Assembly: GCA_030762935.1 (NCBI GenBank)
Contig: CM060895.1
Span: 28,758,501 to 28,822,500 of the forward strand
Length of the DNA stretch: 64,000 bases
Direction of reading: 5' to 3'
Origin: Hymenopus coronatus
Lineage: Eukaryota; Arthropoda; Insecta; Mantodea; Hymenopodidae
The number at the start of each line of letters is the position of its first letter. The stretch's first letter is position 1. Below, in pieces: positions 10,461 to 21,859 of the stretch. Position numbers and translations under genes: made by a program. The notes below the pieces were generated by a model. It was not told the DNA's origin. It worked only from the letters and a program-made list of their open reading frames with translations, and did not search any database.

Positions 10461-11998
10461 TCTGATGTGTTCCATTCACATTACTTTCTCTAGCTATTTT
10501 GCAAACAAACTTTTCTTACAAATCATTATTCTTTTATCTATATCATGATAATTGGGATAAACATTTGCAGAATTGGTCTTATTTATTTGCTTTTTTGTAA
10601 GTAGAAAGGAAATATGGAACTGCACATGCTATAGCATTAGTCAAATCTTTTAAAAGCTGGTCGCTATGTTAAACAATTGAAATTCATTTCTCTTTGTTTA
10701 CTAGGAGTAAACAAAAGAGAGATGCAAAGAAAGGACTTCCCATTTGAAAAAAGTTTAAGTAGCTTAAAACTGATCCAAATACTTGGAATATCTCAATAAC
10801 GGTTAACCCTATAAAAAAAAGTTATATGACATAATTTGTGTGATTTAACTACATTTTTTGTGCAGTAAGTTTTTGTCTATCACTTATGGCCTTCTAGTTT
10901 TATACAAAAAGTTATACAGAAGTCATCCAGAATGAAGAGGTCTTCAGAGGCTATTCCCAGAAAATTCTAGATATACATTTTGTTTGTCATATGAATATCT
11001 TAAACATATGACATTTTAATAAAACTTGTTAGAGCCATTTTTGAGAAGATCAACATTATCAAAAAATGTTCCATGTAAAGGAAAGTTGGAGGTGAGGGGG
11101 ATTTTCTTTAAAATCTTTTTGTTGCCTCCTTGAAAGATACGGAACTTAAATCATAAGTTTGATCCACTTTTCTGTTTATGGAAGTTTGTAAACAATGTTG
11201 TAATATTTATTTATTTGACGAGTTCATTAATTACACTAAACAACACTTACTTCGGATTTTTGCCGAAACGTGTTTCGAAGGACTATTTTCTTGCATTTTC
11301 AACTGGACATTGACTCAAAAACATGAGCAAAAATCCCAAGTAAGTGTTGTTTAGCGTAATTAATTGACTTATCAAATAAAAGAAAAGCTAAGTTTGGTGT
11401 TGAACCAACTTTTCATTTTTGAGCTATGCTGCTCACAGACATACACATACAGACACACATGGATATGTATCTAAAAATCTGATGTGTTCGACTCATATAA
11501 CTTTCTCTAGCTGTTCCAAATACAAACTCTTCTTACAAATGGTTATGCTTTTATCTACATCATGCTAATCAAGATAAGCATTAGCAGAATTGTGTTATTA
11601 CTTGCTTCCTTGTAAGTAGAAGAGAAAAATGGGAATACTTTATCCTAAAATATAGTTGAATCTTTTAAAATTGTTAGAATTATTTTTGAGAAAAACGTTT
11701 TCAAAGATTTTTCCATGCAAAGGGTAGTTTGTGATGCAGGGATTTTTTTAAAAATCTTTGTGTCACATCCTTGGAAGATACTAAATGTAAATACTAAGTT
11801 TGTTTTAATGGTCTTTTTATTTTTGAGCTATGCTGTACATACACCCACGCACACATTTTTCTGAAATTGCCTTTATCAGAACCAGGGCACCTCAAAACCT
11901 ATATTACTTGTAAAATCTTGACATTAAATTTCTGGGTGGAATATATTACCTTCTATAGCTACTATGTACATATTATGTTCAGAGCTAGGGAAAATAAT
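10461..11998 (+). repeat. Dispersed noncoding repeat R, two tandem partial copies
   Basis: Two head-to-tail copies begin with CTGATGTGTT (10461 and about 11477) followed by ACTTTCTCTAG. Shared blocks are CATGATAATTGGGATAAACA-like, TCTTCAGAGGCTATTCCCAG, CCATTTTTGAGAA and TTTTTGAGCTATGCTGC, then an AC-rich microsatellite and a GTGGAAT..CTATGTACAT end. The first copy is cut by a small inverted-repeat element at 11211-11379; the second lacks the central part. A possible older tail of another copy lies at 10130-10250. No protein is encoded. At least five other copies occur in the window. Confidence 0.75.
11211..11379. mobile_element. Small nonautonomous inverted-repeat element (MITE-like)
   Basis: The left arm, 11211-11263 (TTATTTGACGAGTTCATTAA onward), is matched by an inverted right arm at 11327-11379 with about seven differences in 53 bases. 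The core block CTAAACAACACTTACTT is perfect in both. The 63-base middle is noncoding. It interrupts a copy of repeat R. I cannot define a target duplication with confidence. Confidence 0.75.
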
Positions 11999-12474
11999 AA
12001 TGTAGCCTTTATTTTGGAATGATTCTATCCTAAGAATTATTCCAAAAATTAGCTAAAAGATTAAAAATGGAGTTGCTTAGTATTTGAGTGAAAGAAATAT
12101 TAGCAGAACTTAGAAAGAAAAGAGGTGTATTAAATATATTGGATTTATAAAAACATGATTGTACAGTAGAAACAACCAAAATAAGCATTTTGGGATTACA
12201 GAAGTACTACTGCATCAACATTAAATTCATCATGTTAAAGCCTCCAATTGAGACGCTGAGATCAAAAACAGGACTAGTCATCATTTTGGCAGTATATGAG
12301 TTATTAGTGAGGTTGTTTTCTTTATATAATTTCACATCTGTTGATGCTAAAATGGAACCTGCCCAGCAACTGTTTCCATTTCTAAATCAGTGTTAAAATT
12401 TTGTGTAGTAGAAAAACAGGACTTGTCACAGAAAATATGGTATAGGTCATAGTGGTAGATTTACCAACATTTGT

Positions 12475-12933
12475 TACATATACCATGGTACCTGTGAGCA
12501 TTCCTACAATGCTTGTGATACAGATTTTACAAGTTTGTAATTACACAAAAGGAAACAGGACACAGTGTACATTTCCAATTAGTGGCTTACAATACTGCGT
12601 ACGAATGTTGAACTATGCAAACAAAATGCTTTTCTTGACTCTCAGAAACATCTAGATGCATTTTTTTTTAAGAAGTCTGTAACTGTGAAAGGTAAAAAAT
12701 GGGCTGTTACAAAGTACTACATAATATAATGTGCCAAGGGCATGCATGGACACCATTCTCTGAAACCTGAAAAAGTGCAAGATATCTCGCATATGATTGA
12801 GATTATCCCATTGAAGTTTCGTAAACACTTTGACACTGTACTTAGGAAATGTGCCACTCATGAAATGACTGTGAAGAGGAAAACAATGAGTATGACAGTG
12901 ATGAAAAGTGAAATCTGGCTTCCAGATCATATA
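12475..12933 (+). pseudogene. Fragment of DDE-like transposon protein, lineage 2
   Basis: In one frame from about 12484 the sequence reads HGTCEHSYNACDTDF followed by a stop and HKRKQDTVYIS. This matches the GHSYxxxDxDFxxIE region of the transposon protein whose copies lie at 14892-20223 and 42640-44511, but belongs to a clearly different lineage. The expected Glu is lost. Downstream, 12742-12933 reads LKPEKVQDISHMIEIIPLKF, which fits the C-terminal segment of the same family. The rest of the protein was not found upstream, where repeat R ends near 12.0 kb. The family assignment rests on recalled motif patterns, not on a search. Confidence 0.5.
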
Positions 12934-12949
12934 TGAAGATAATTTTCTA

Positions 12950-14140
12950 ACTAAATAGTAAAAGGTTATTGACTTGTCTTTTCAAGACATTGTTGGTTTT
13001 GATATGTATCGTTATATGCATCTTTTGTTATACTATGCATTTTTATACACCTACAGTATTGGAATGTGCATTATTAGTCTATGCTTAAAGGATTAAAAAC
13101 ACATTTTGCTATAAAGCTGTACAAATGTTTGAGTTGTACTTTAATTCTGGTAACATGGTGTTGTTTAAATCAAAAATGGGACATGTCAGTCATTTTCTCT
13201 GTCCTTTACTGTCTTTATTATATGTTTACAGATTTTGGTATATGACTAATCGTCCTAATGAGAGTGTAAGGTCCTGTGGAAATGTTATTATTCAGAATTA
13301 TATAAAAATTGATTTGTCTCAAAACTACTATTCAGTGACATGTCACTTTTTTGATCTCAATGCCAAAATCTTGAAATATGTTTATGACATCAAAACACAC
13401 TTATGCAGTGCCAGTCACTATCTGATGTGAATGGTATGGTTATACCAAAGAATACTCATTATCTGCTGGCATTTATTAATCGAGACATATGTACACACTT
13501 ATCATGTGATTTACATACACATTATAATACTTATACAAAAAGTCATTCTTTTATCTGCATTATGTCTTTCATTATATTATATTATGTATCCGTAAGCCAA
13601 AATTTTCATGGCTATTTTTCAGAAAATTAAAACTAATTAGAATTTACTGTAAAAACCCTTTTAGGGAGGTTCAGTGGACCTTAAATGAAATATTGATATA
13701 AAATCTTGGATGGAATACAATACTTCTCTTCCTACTAATAACAGGTGGTAGAGGAAATAAAACTGGTTTTGCACTACTTATTTATCATCTATTTGTATTT
13801 GGTTTATATAAAGTACTTCTTTATTTAGGTTCAGTGCTTTCTTTTGTTTCCTTAACTGCATTTTATTACATTCTGTATATGTGATTTTGTGTAGTAAAGG
13901 TTTTCTGAATGATGGAATTTTTCTGAACTGTTTCATTTTAATATTTTATGTTGTGTTGGAACTCAACAGATTTTCAGCTACTTAACTAGCTTAAGGTTCC
14001 AGGGAAACGAAGAGGCGAAGGGTATCTATCATACTGTTTTAACCTGAGAGTTTATACATATTTCTTCTATGATGCTTATACTGCTTTTACTTAATACTCC
14101 AATTTAGCATTAATCATAATGTGATCACTCATAATATTTC
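12950..14140. other. AT-rich intron sequence, one repeat R scrap
   Basis: No gene is seen. A short tail of repeat R is recognisable near 13690-13740 (CTTGGATGGAATACAATACTTCTC). The remaining open frames are short and low complexity. Confidence 0.45.
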
Positions 14141-14142
14141 TG

Positions 14143-14206
<64 letters not shown>
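14141..14206 (+). repeat. TC then AC dinucleotide microsatellite
   Basis: About 27 TC units with an early TG interruption, followed by six AC units. Confidence 0.95.
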
Positions 14207-15739
14207 TCATTTTAAACTTCTTATAAGTAATTAACAATTAAAATTTAGTTGAGTCGATTTTGTAACACTACATCACTTACTTTTTAATTTCGGAAAACAT
14301 GTTTCAGAAGCCATGTGCTTCCATTGTCAATTCCTTTGGTCGACTAGTAGCTAGGGCAAGAATACAAGCATATGGCAAGCAAAGAGGAATATGGCATTCA
14401 GTAAATAAGGGCCGTTTTAACGAAACTCAACAAACGCCATTTTAAAAATTTTACAGGAAACGTTCATTTTTAGTTTACTCTGATGCTTTTGATACAGTAT
14501 CACCGAACAAAATGTGTTAGTATTTCTGTTTTTGAGATGCATTTATTGATTGGCAGTACAATTACTTTTGTTATTTAATTTATTTGGAAAAAAATACAAC
14601 AAAGCTTAAGAATTTTACAAAACTCAACATAACTATTTTTTGAAATGCACATAACTTAAAATGTTCAAGTATTTTTCATTCACAGTTGGCAAAAACCTCA
14701 TCAATGTCATTAAGATGTGTTTTATAATAATGCTTAAACACAGCTGAATTGAAAATTGGTTCATTTAAACACATTTAACCCTAATTTGTTCAAAATTATT
14801 TATATACTGAAAAACTTCAATGTAGGATTAAGGTTTTTTTTTTTTTTTTTTTACAATACCCAAAATCACTGAAAATTGAATGTACAAAATCTCAATGCAT
14901 TGGTTCCTCATCATAATCCATCCTGTTGTGAGAATCTTTGCTGCATCCTTTTAGAATGTTTTATTAATTTGACCGTCACTGTTACTAAATTCCTCCAAAC
15001 ACCAATCATCCTTTTAGAACTTTGCCATAAAATACTTTACCCTCTTCCGATTCATTATAAGAGTAACTCTTTAATTTCTTCACGTCATCAGCTTTCTTCT
15101 TGCTGACATGGTTCTCCATTGGAAGTTCAGGTGCTTTAGACCTTACAGAAGCTGTGTGTCTTGGCTTAAACATTTCAACTTCTATTGGTGCAGAAAAATA
15201 AGTGTTTTGTACATAACTCTGTACACGATTATTACAAGGTCTTTTGTATGTAAGTATTCTCATCTCTGTAATTTTAAAAGGCAATTTACATTTTGCAATA
15301 TTTTTTGCCATCGATTTTAAATAATAGGTATGCCAGTCTTTACCCAAAACTTTTACCTCCCCAAAATTCCCCATAATTTCATATTACTCAGATAGCAATG
15401 TGATCGATTCATGTTTTCTTATTTCTTTCTCTATCAAACCGAACACATGGTCCGGAGGCATGTAGCTATGCCCTCGGATAGGAAAGAAATGTTTAATTTC
15501 TTTATAAACGTTAATGCCTTCCACATAACCAACAAGCATAGCCAAAATTATGGAATTGTTATTTTGAAACTCAGAAGAATCTGAAAACAATCTAAGGGTT
15601 AACTTTCTGGATTGTGCTGTGATTAAACTTTTTTCTAAATTACCTATGTAGTCCCTCAATGCTGAGGCTTTTTCGTTTGCACCTTGCCCAGCCTTTGTTT
15701 AAAGCCAGGTATAATTCACAATATATATATATATATATA

Positions 15740-17545
15740 TAAATGAATCGCTGAAATGTATGTATGCGTATCGCTTCCCAACAAATGCATCAAATTGAAC
15801 AATTCTTTTTGTTGTGTTCGTTATTGTCACGACAAGGTTTGTGGAGATGAATATGTTTAAAAATAGTACGGTAAAGTATTTAAAATCTCATAATATGAAT
15901 AAAAACCCTACTAAGTGAATGCATTTCAGTTAATGGCAGCGGTACAAGTTATTTGTTGCTAAATGGTCATGGTACTGCTATATATTTCCCTTCCCATCCA
16001 ATGTTAATGTAACGCACCAGTTTATCGACACAATGATGCAATGCAGCAGTGAAATTCAAATACATTTTTTATATTTTAACTGTCCTTTCCTTACTCCTAT
16101 CATTTAAAATAAAGAATCAAAGAAGTTTTCTTAACTATGACCACCTAGAATAAGTAGTTATTTATTTTCCGCTAGATGGCTATAGTAGTATTTTTCCTCC
16201 CTATCCAATGTTAAAGTAATGCAACAGTTTATCGAGATGAGATAATGCAGCAGTGAAATTCAAATATATTTTTATATATTAACTGCCCTTTCCTTACTCC
16301 TATCGTTTAAAATAAAGAAGCTTTCCTAGCGACGAATACCTAAAATATGTACTATTATTTGCCACCAAATGGCTGTAGTTCCTACTGCTCTATTTTTTCG
16401 TCTTCAATGCTAAGGAAATGCACCTGGTTATGGAGACAATGACATGGGATAACTGTGTAAATCAAATATATATATATAAAAATGAATCGCTGAAATGTAT
16501 GTACGCCTATCACTTCCCAACGACTGCATCAAGTTGAACAATGCTTTTTTGTTGTGTTCGTTATTGTCAGGACAAGGTTTGCGGAAATGAAAATGTTTAA
16601 AAATAGTACGGAAAAGTATTTAAAATCTTATAATATGAAAAAAAAAAAAAAACTGTGCTAAGTGAACGCATTTCAGTTAATGGCCGCCAGATGGCAGTGG
16701 TACAAGTTATTTGTTGCTAAATGGTCGTAGTACTGCTATATATTTCCCTTCCCATTCAATGTTAAGGCAATGCACCAGTTTATTAAGACATTGACTCAAC
16801 GCAGCAGTGAAATTCAAATACAATTTCATATATTAACTGTCCTTTCCTTACTCCTGTTGTTTAAAATAAAGCAGCAAAGAAACTTTCCTGGCGACTTACA
16901 GCTAGAGAGAGTACTTATTTATTTGCCACTAGATGGACATAGTGGTATTTTCCCTCTCCATCCAATGTTAAGGTAACGAAACAGTTTATCGAGATGAAAT
17001 GGAGGTTTATTTATGGACGCTCTTTAACTCTTGTGGTTCTCAGTGTCCCATTCTGTACTGGTTGTGAAAGACCACTTAATTTTGCTCAGAGGCTTCTCTA
17101 TCAGGCTTGAGGCTCTTTTACATGCCGTAAATCTATGACACGGGACCAACGGCTTTACTTCCCTTCTGAAGGAAGCCATGCTAAGGATTTTTACGCCCGA
17201 AAAAAATCCATTGTCCTCCGCCGGGTTTGAACCTGCAACCTTGGGTATATGAAGTCAGCATGGTAACCATTACACCACGGAGGGCGACTGTTTATCGAGA
17301 TGACACAACGCAGCAGTGAAATTCAAATACATTTTTAAGTATTCACTGTCCTTTCCGTACTCCTATCGTTTAAAATAAAGGAGCTTTCCTGGCGACGAAC
17401 ACATTCAATACGTACTTATTATTTGCCACCAGATGCCATAATACTTTCTCCTCTATTTTTCTTCCTCAATGCTAAGGGAATGCACCCAGCTATGGAGACA
17501 ATGATGCAAGGTAACTGTGAAAATCCAATATATTTCTTATGTATT
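15740..17545 (+). repeat. Nested tandem duplication in the Helitron 5' region
   Basis: A unit of about 740 bp starting AATGAATCGCTGAAATGTATG occurs at about 15741 and again at about 16485. Each unit contains about three shorter modules of 150-200 bp that share CCAATGTTAAGGTAATGCA, CAGCAGTGAAATTCAAATA and CTTTCCTTACTCCTATCGTT. In the second unit a SINE (16998-17289) interrupts one module. No protein is encoded. Confidence 0.75.
16998..17289 (-). mobile_element. tRNA-derived SINE, copy 1, with 14-bp target duplication
   Basis: The head is on the right. On the - strand it begins TCGCCCTCCGTGGTGTAATG (box A region), has box B GGTTCAAACCC, and ends in an AT-rich ATAAATAAACC tail. The duplication GTTTATCGAGATGA is perfect at 16984-16997 and 17290-17303. 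The tRNA-unrelated body contains CGGGCGTAAAAATCC-like and AGAGCGTCCATAAATA segments shared with the five other copies in the window. Confidence 0.93.
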
Positions 17546-18089
17546 AACTATTGTTAAGTTTATTTTTGTTGTAATTCTTTAAAACGAACAAGTTATAAAC
17601 AACGCACAGAACCATTAACCCTTCTTGGAATCTGAAAATGGTGGAGAAGTGACAGGACCCGTTTTAGGTTTAACATCCTATTGCAGATGTTGGTTATTTG
17701 ATGTTATATGGTTCATGAGCTAGCTAAAAAACATGGAGATATCCGCTTCACCATCACAGTGCAATTGTGGTGCTCTTAATACATTTGATCAAGTCATATT
17801 TTGGGTTAAATGGAGAAATTACACAAATCTGTCTAATAAAAACTTATCAATTGCCCCACCAGATCTACTTGCTCTTTAGTTATGTCATTGTTAGCCTTAA
17901 AAATGGCTGTTCTGACATAGGTGAAAATAGAGAAAGAGGTGGAAAACATTAGGAGTAAAGGAAAGAAAGAGATTCAAAAGAATCATGAATGTTATTGTTA
18001 CTGTCTCCTTAAAGTAATTCATTACCTATGCCAGCGTTTACCCACCACACTATGAAAGGGCTGTCATTACTGTTATGCCAATGACATCC

Positions 18090-18978
18090 TTGCTTACCCA
18101 CACTATTAACCGTATGTCATCCTTTCAACAATACCTTATGTGCGCACTGAGTTCGTCCTTTTCGATATACCAACTATATATGCTACATTACGCGGATTAT
18201 AGTGCTTCATTGCACTTTTCAGATGCTTTAAAGGCATTATTAGACATTTGCAATGGTAAATTTCTGTTGACACATCTACTGACCTCATTTCGTTTCCATC
18301 ACATTTTTGTCACTTCACAATGTCAAAGGAAGAATTAATATGGAAAGTGTTTAATAATATTTGTGCAAATTACAAAAGCTATGCTTGTTTGAGCGAATGA
18401 GCCATTTTAGCAGCCACTAATAAGAATGTAGATTATTTGAATATAAAAATTCAGGTTAAAATTGATGGACAAATGCATTCATTTAAGTCAATCGATTCCA
18501 TTACCAATCCAAATGAAGTCGTCAGTTATCTTACTGAATTCCTAATTTTATGGGATTTTTCAGGATTACCGCCACACAATTTACAGCTCAGGGTTGACTC
18601 TGTGATAATTATGCTACGCAATCTCAATCAGCCAAAATTATGCAGTGGAACAAAACTCACTGTTAAAAAAATTATGAAAAATTTGATTTAAGCTACTATA
18701 ACATAGGAAAGCTCAAAGGTGAGGATATACTTATGCCAAGAATAACACTAATGTCAACCAACTTTCCTTTTGAATTTAAGCGTGTTGCTTCTGGCACGCC
18801 TTGCATTAACAATAACAATAAATCCCAAGGTCAATCGTTAGAAGTGTGTGGAATATACCTGCAATTGTCGTGTTTTTCGCATGGATAGTTGTACTTTGCA
18901 TGCTCGAGAGTCGGCAAAACATCGCTGCTATTTGTTTTCTCTCCAGAAGTAAAATTGTGCATTACAAGGCATTACAAT
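18090..18978 (+). pseudogene. Helitron helicase (PIF1-like) C-terminal fragment
   Basis: The readable pieces are FPSHFCHFTMSKEELIWKVF near 18290, AILAATNKNVDYLNIKIQ near 18405 and LPPHNLQLRVDSVIIMLRNL near 18570. They are followed by a TVKKIMKNLI stretch, NNKSQGQSLEVCGIYL near 18820 and ACSRVGKTSLLFVFSPE near 18900. These are the conserved C-terminal blocks of the Helitron PIF1-like helicase, in the usual order. Stops and one frame change break the sequence, so it is nonfunctional. The Rep part and the Walker A region are absent. Confidence 0.82.
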
Positions 18979-19111
18979 AAAGTATTGTCAAATTATGTAA
19001 TTGTAATTTTACTCCATTGCAGATTCGTACTGTAAACGGAGGATTTTGTCTCAGTTTTTTTAATTAGTTACACCACCTGTGCGATGCCGGGGCAGGCAGC
19101 TAGTATATATA

Positions 19112-19143
<32 letters not shown>

Positions 19144-20629
19144 GTGAATGCTGTAAGATTGTACAATTATATAACGAGAATAGAACATTTCTCCTATTGA
19201 AAGTTTGGGCAGTGGCTGGTTTTGTTGGCAATCAAAGCAAACAGATACATTATCTTTATCATTATTGTTGTTTAAAATAGTGAAAAACTTCTTTGCCCTT
19301 AATTTATGCAACCTGTAATAAGTTATTCCTTTATTCTTTGCTCGAGACCTACTACATGGGATTTTATTTCTAGTAGAAGCTTTGCACATGAATCAGTATG
19401 GGATTCCGAAAGTCTAAATTGAAATGTATGTAAAACAAAATTTTGCACTTAGAAATAGAACATGCTAAAATATGTCCTTCCCAAATTCTAGAGGCACAAT
19501 ACCTGTCATGCATTTTTTTCAAGTTCAGTTCTGGTGGAAGATAAGAATGTACTATTTTATTTCTTGAATAATGTGCTGCATGACACTTATATTTCAGTAT
19601 ATCTCTCTTAATACACTCAGTCTGCTCTTCATCCCTCTCGTAAAGTTTCCGAAATTGCCCTCCTCGGTTTTCCTTAGGTGCAAGACCTTCCAGTTTGTAT
19701 CTTTTAGCAATATGTCTTAATCCTTAATCTATCTCCAGAAACACATGTCAAAAATACATTGTAGGTTACTAACAATGCAGATATTCAATAAATATTTGTG
19801 ATAACAAACATCAGTCACTCTTCTAGCAGCACATACTGGGAAATTATCTCCATTTTCACCTCTTATGAAATATGAAACAGACACAGATCTGTCTGGCTTT
19901 TTGAGTCCTCCTTTATTCTATGCCGTTTAGGTAGATCAACTTTCATATATCTTAGCAAAAAGTTATCCTGTTCTACTTTTGTACTGTGTCTATATATATT
20001 GTCTTGAAAATGAAATATGTCATTTAAGCCGAAAGAAACGGCTGTGCATTTACTTCCTTTTTCCCTATTCTAAATGATTACAGTTGGGATTAATGTTGTC
20101 ATTTTTAGGGGTGACTGCATATCTGCCACTTTTAGATTGATGTACTCTACTCCTACTCTTCCTGCCCTTTTCAGTCATTTAAACAGCTTCTGAATATTCA
20201 GGTCTGTTATTCATTTTTGCCATTACTTAAGGAACACATTCGCTCACAATAGTGGCCAAAAATACAATGAATTAACATGGAAAATAAAATATATATTGCT
20301 TTAACTTCCAACAACTGTCTTATTGTTGTCGAAAAACAAACCCATGGCATTGTTGTAACAATGTATTTGATGATGGTGGGATAAAAGTGTAAGATGTTGA
20401 TTTATTGAAGGATATGTTGAGTTTTGTGAAAATTTAAGAAATGGATATGTTGAGTTTTGTGAAAGCGCTCTATATTGAGGCACTCTTTTCAATGGAAAAT
20501 ATTGAGTTTTGTGATGTTATGATAGGTGCATTCTTTTCCTCTCATTACAATTTACCAAAATCCATCAAAACCTGCATTTCAGAAAAAAAAAATTGTGTTT
20601 GTTGAGTTTTGTTAAAATGGTCCTCAAAT

Positions 20630-21855
20630 GATAATGGAGGAAACAGTTCATGCAGGTATAAATTGATGTATTTGTGAAAAATGTTCTTATGTACCAATCT
20701 GGGCAAATAAGGTAAATATCATGGAGAAATGAACCAAGTGAAATTGAGGGGGTCAGTGCAACAGTGGTCTAACCCATATTTCTAAAAAGTTGAGCATAAC
20801 TCAATTAAACACACTTGGTTTCTTTAAGAATAACGAAAATCTCATTTTAATCAACTGATTCTTCACTGACACTTTTCCAGATTATTACACAACAACACAT
20901 TGAGTACTGTTAGCATACTGTTGAGATATACCTAACAATTTTTATTAGTGTGATGCAAATATTTTTCTGGGTTAGACCACTGTTGCGCTGACCCCCTCAA
21001 TTGAAATATTGGGTTCAAGAAAAATTAGTTTCTAATTTGTCCTCTTCTTCTATTGTAATCCTAGAGGTAATGCTCCATTTCACACTTTAAAGTCTGATAA
21101 ACCCCTTTTTGAAATCACCTATGATAGCATAATTACAAAACAAAGAGATCGTTGTAACCAAAACTATACAAACCGATTGAAATAAGCAAATCTAAACAGT
21201 TATTTAAAGTTCATGTACTTTTTGCTTTCTTTGGGTCAGAATAATTGTTTACTTGTGCCCAGACATGTGTGATCTGAATTTCTTAGATAGGGAGAAGATG
21301 AGCAAGTGGTTAAAGAATGAAAATTAACAGGTGGCATATTACTATAGAAATTGTGTAATATAATGCTTGAGTTAAGCAGTTGTGATTGTAATAGATTTGC
21401 TGGGTTTTTGGAAACATATAAAGAAGGTAGAAAATGACCATTGGGAGAAGGATGGTGTAGTGAAAAACATCATTGAGAGGATTGTTGTTTTGCTGGGAAA
21501 TGATAGTGACTATTCTTCATTTTCCTCTACCCCCTGTGAAAATAAGTTCAGTTCTGAAGAGCTGGTTGCACAACTTGTTTGAAATGGGTGCATTCTGTTT
21601 ATAAATTAAATAAGTAGGTTAAACTTAATAAGCAACTTACTTGCTTTATTCTATTGAGAAGACATGCTCCAAAGTTAGCACTAATATCAAAATTGTAGTT
21701 AGAAGAGTGAGTCTAAAGTCAGATATAATGGTTTCATTGGAGTTATTTAGTGAGCTGCCAAATGCTGGCATTTCTGCCAGGGACCATCAGTATAGACAGA
21801 GTATGAGGGCTATACTAAAATATTTTAGTAAATCAAATTAGGATGCTTTAAAAAC
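20630..21855. other. AT-rich intron sequence, no gene recognised
   Basis: I see no element ends or protein fragments. A pair of inverted segments (GGGGGTCAGTGCAACAGTGGTCTAACCC at about 20748-20775 and its complement at about 20970-20998) brackets a 250-bp stretch and may mark an unclassified small inverted-repeat element. Confidence 0.4.
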
Positions 21856-21859
21856 TTTT

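Larger units (their letters stand above)
15722..19103 (+). mobile_element. Nonautonomous or decayed Helitron
   Basis: The 3' end is a short hairpin, TGCC..GGCA, followed by GCTAG and T (19086-19104), the CTRR ending of Helitrons. The 5' end lies in the TATATA run at 15722-15740 before AATGAATCGCTGAAATG. Copy B of the host transposon lacks this DNA and reads straight across the junction, placing the insertion between A and T after TTCACAATA. It retains only the C-terminal part of the helicase; I see no Rep domain. The left half consists of repeated noncoding modules, one holding a SINE. Confidence 0.8.
14892..20223 (-). pseudogene. Putative DDE-type transposase of copy A, split by Helitron
   Basis: Reading on the - strand, the gene starts MAKMNNRPEYSEAV at 20223 and ends with DEEPMH and TGA at 14892-14894. 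An 83-bp intron, defined in copy B, is recognisable near 19.75 kb, but its acceptor is AT instead of AG here. CFDCQQNQPLPKLSIGEMFY (about 19230) carries a likely catalytic Asp. The Helitron then interrupts the frame. Downstream come LRLFSDSS (about 15590) with a second Asp, and FPIRGHSYMPPDHVFGLIEK (about 15440-15500) with conserved His, Asp and Glu. Open pieces are 15659-15384 and 15374-15006. The pattern D, SDS, GHSxxxxDxxFxxIE resembles a large uncharacterised arthropod and hydrozoan protein family that I recall as DUF7869. The catalytic role is inferred. Confidence 0.72.
14407..20625 (-). mobile_element. DDE-like DNA transposon, copy A, with nested Helitron
   Basis: The right end (20625, read inward on the - strand) begins GAGGACCATTTTAACAAAAC and the left end (14407) AAGGGCCGTTTTAACGAAAC. 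Both go on into CTCAACAAAC, giving inverted repeats of about 40 bp. AAAT flanks both ends (14403-14406 and 20626-20629), a 4-bp duplication. Without the 3.4 kb Helitron at 15722-19103 it is about 2.8 kb, close to the 2.72 kb of copy B at 42276-44997. The motif ACAAAACTCAACA recurs inside the ends, for example near 20510, 20460 and 20420 on the - strand. A 4-bp duplication with a GAG start would be compatible with the Sola superfamily as I remember it; that assignment is unproven. Confidence 0.85.

Noticed and set aside
14876..15320. Plus-strand open frames of 70-76 residues
   Set aside because: They are shadows of the - strand transposase fragments, whose motifs are clear.
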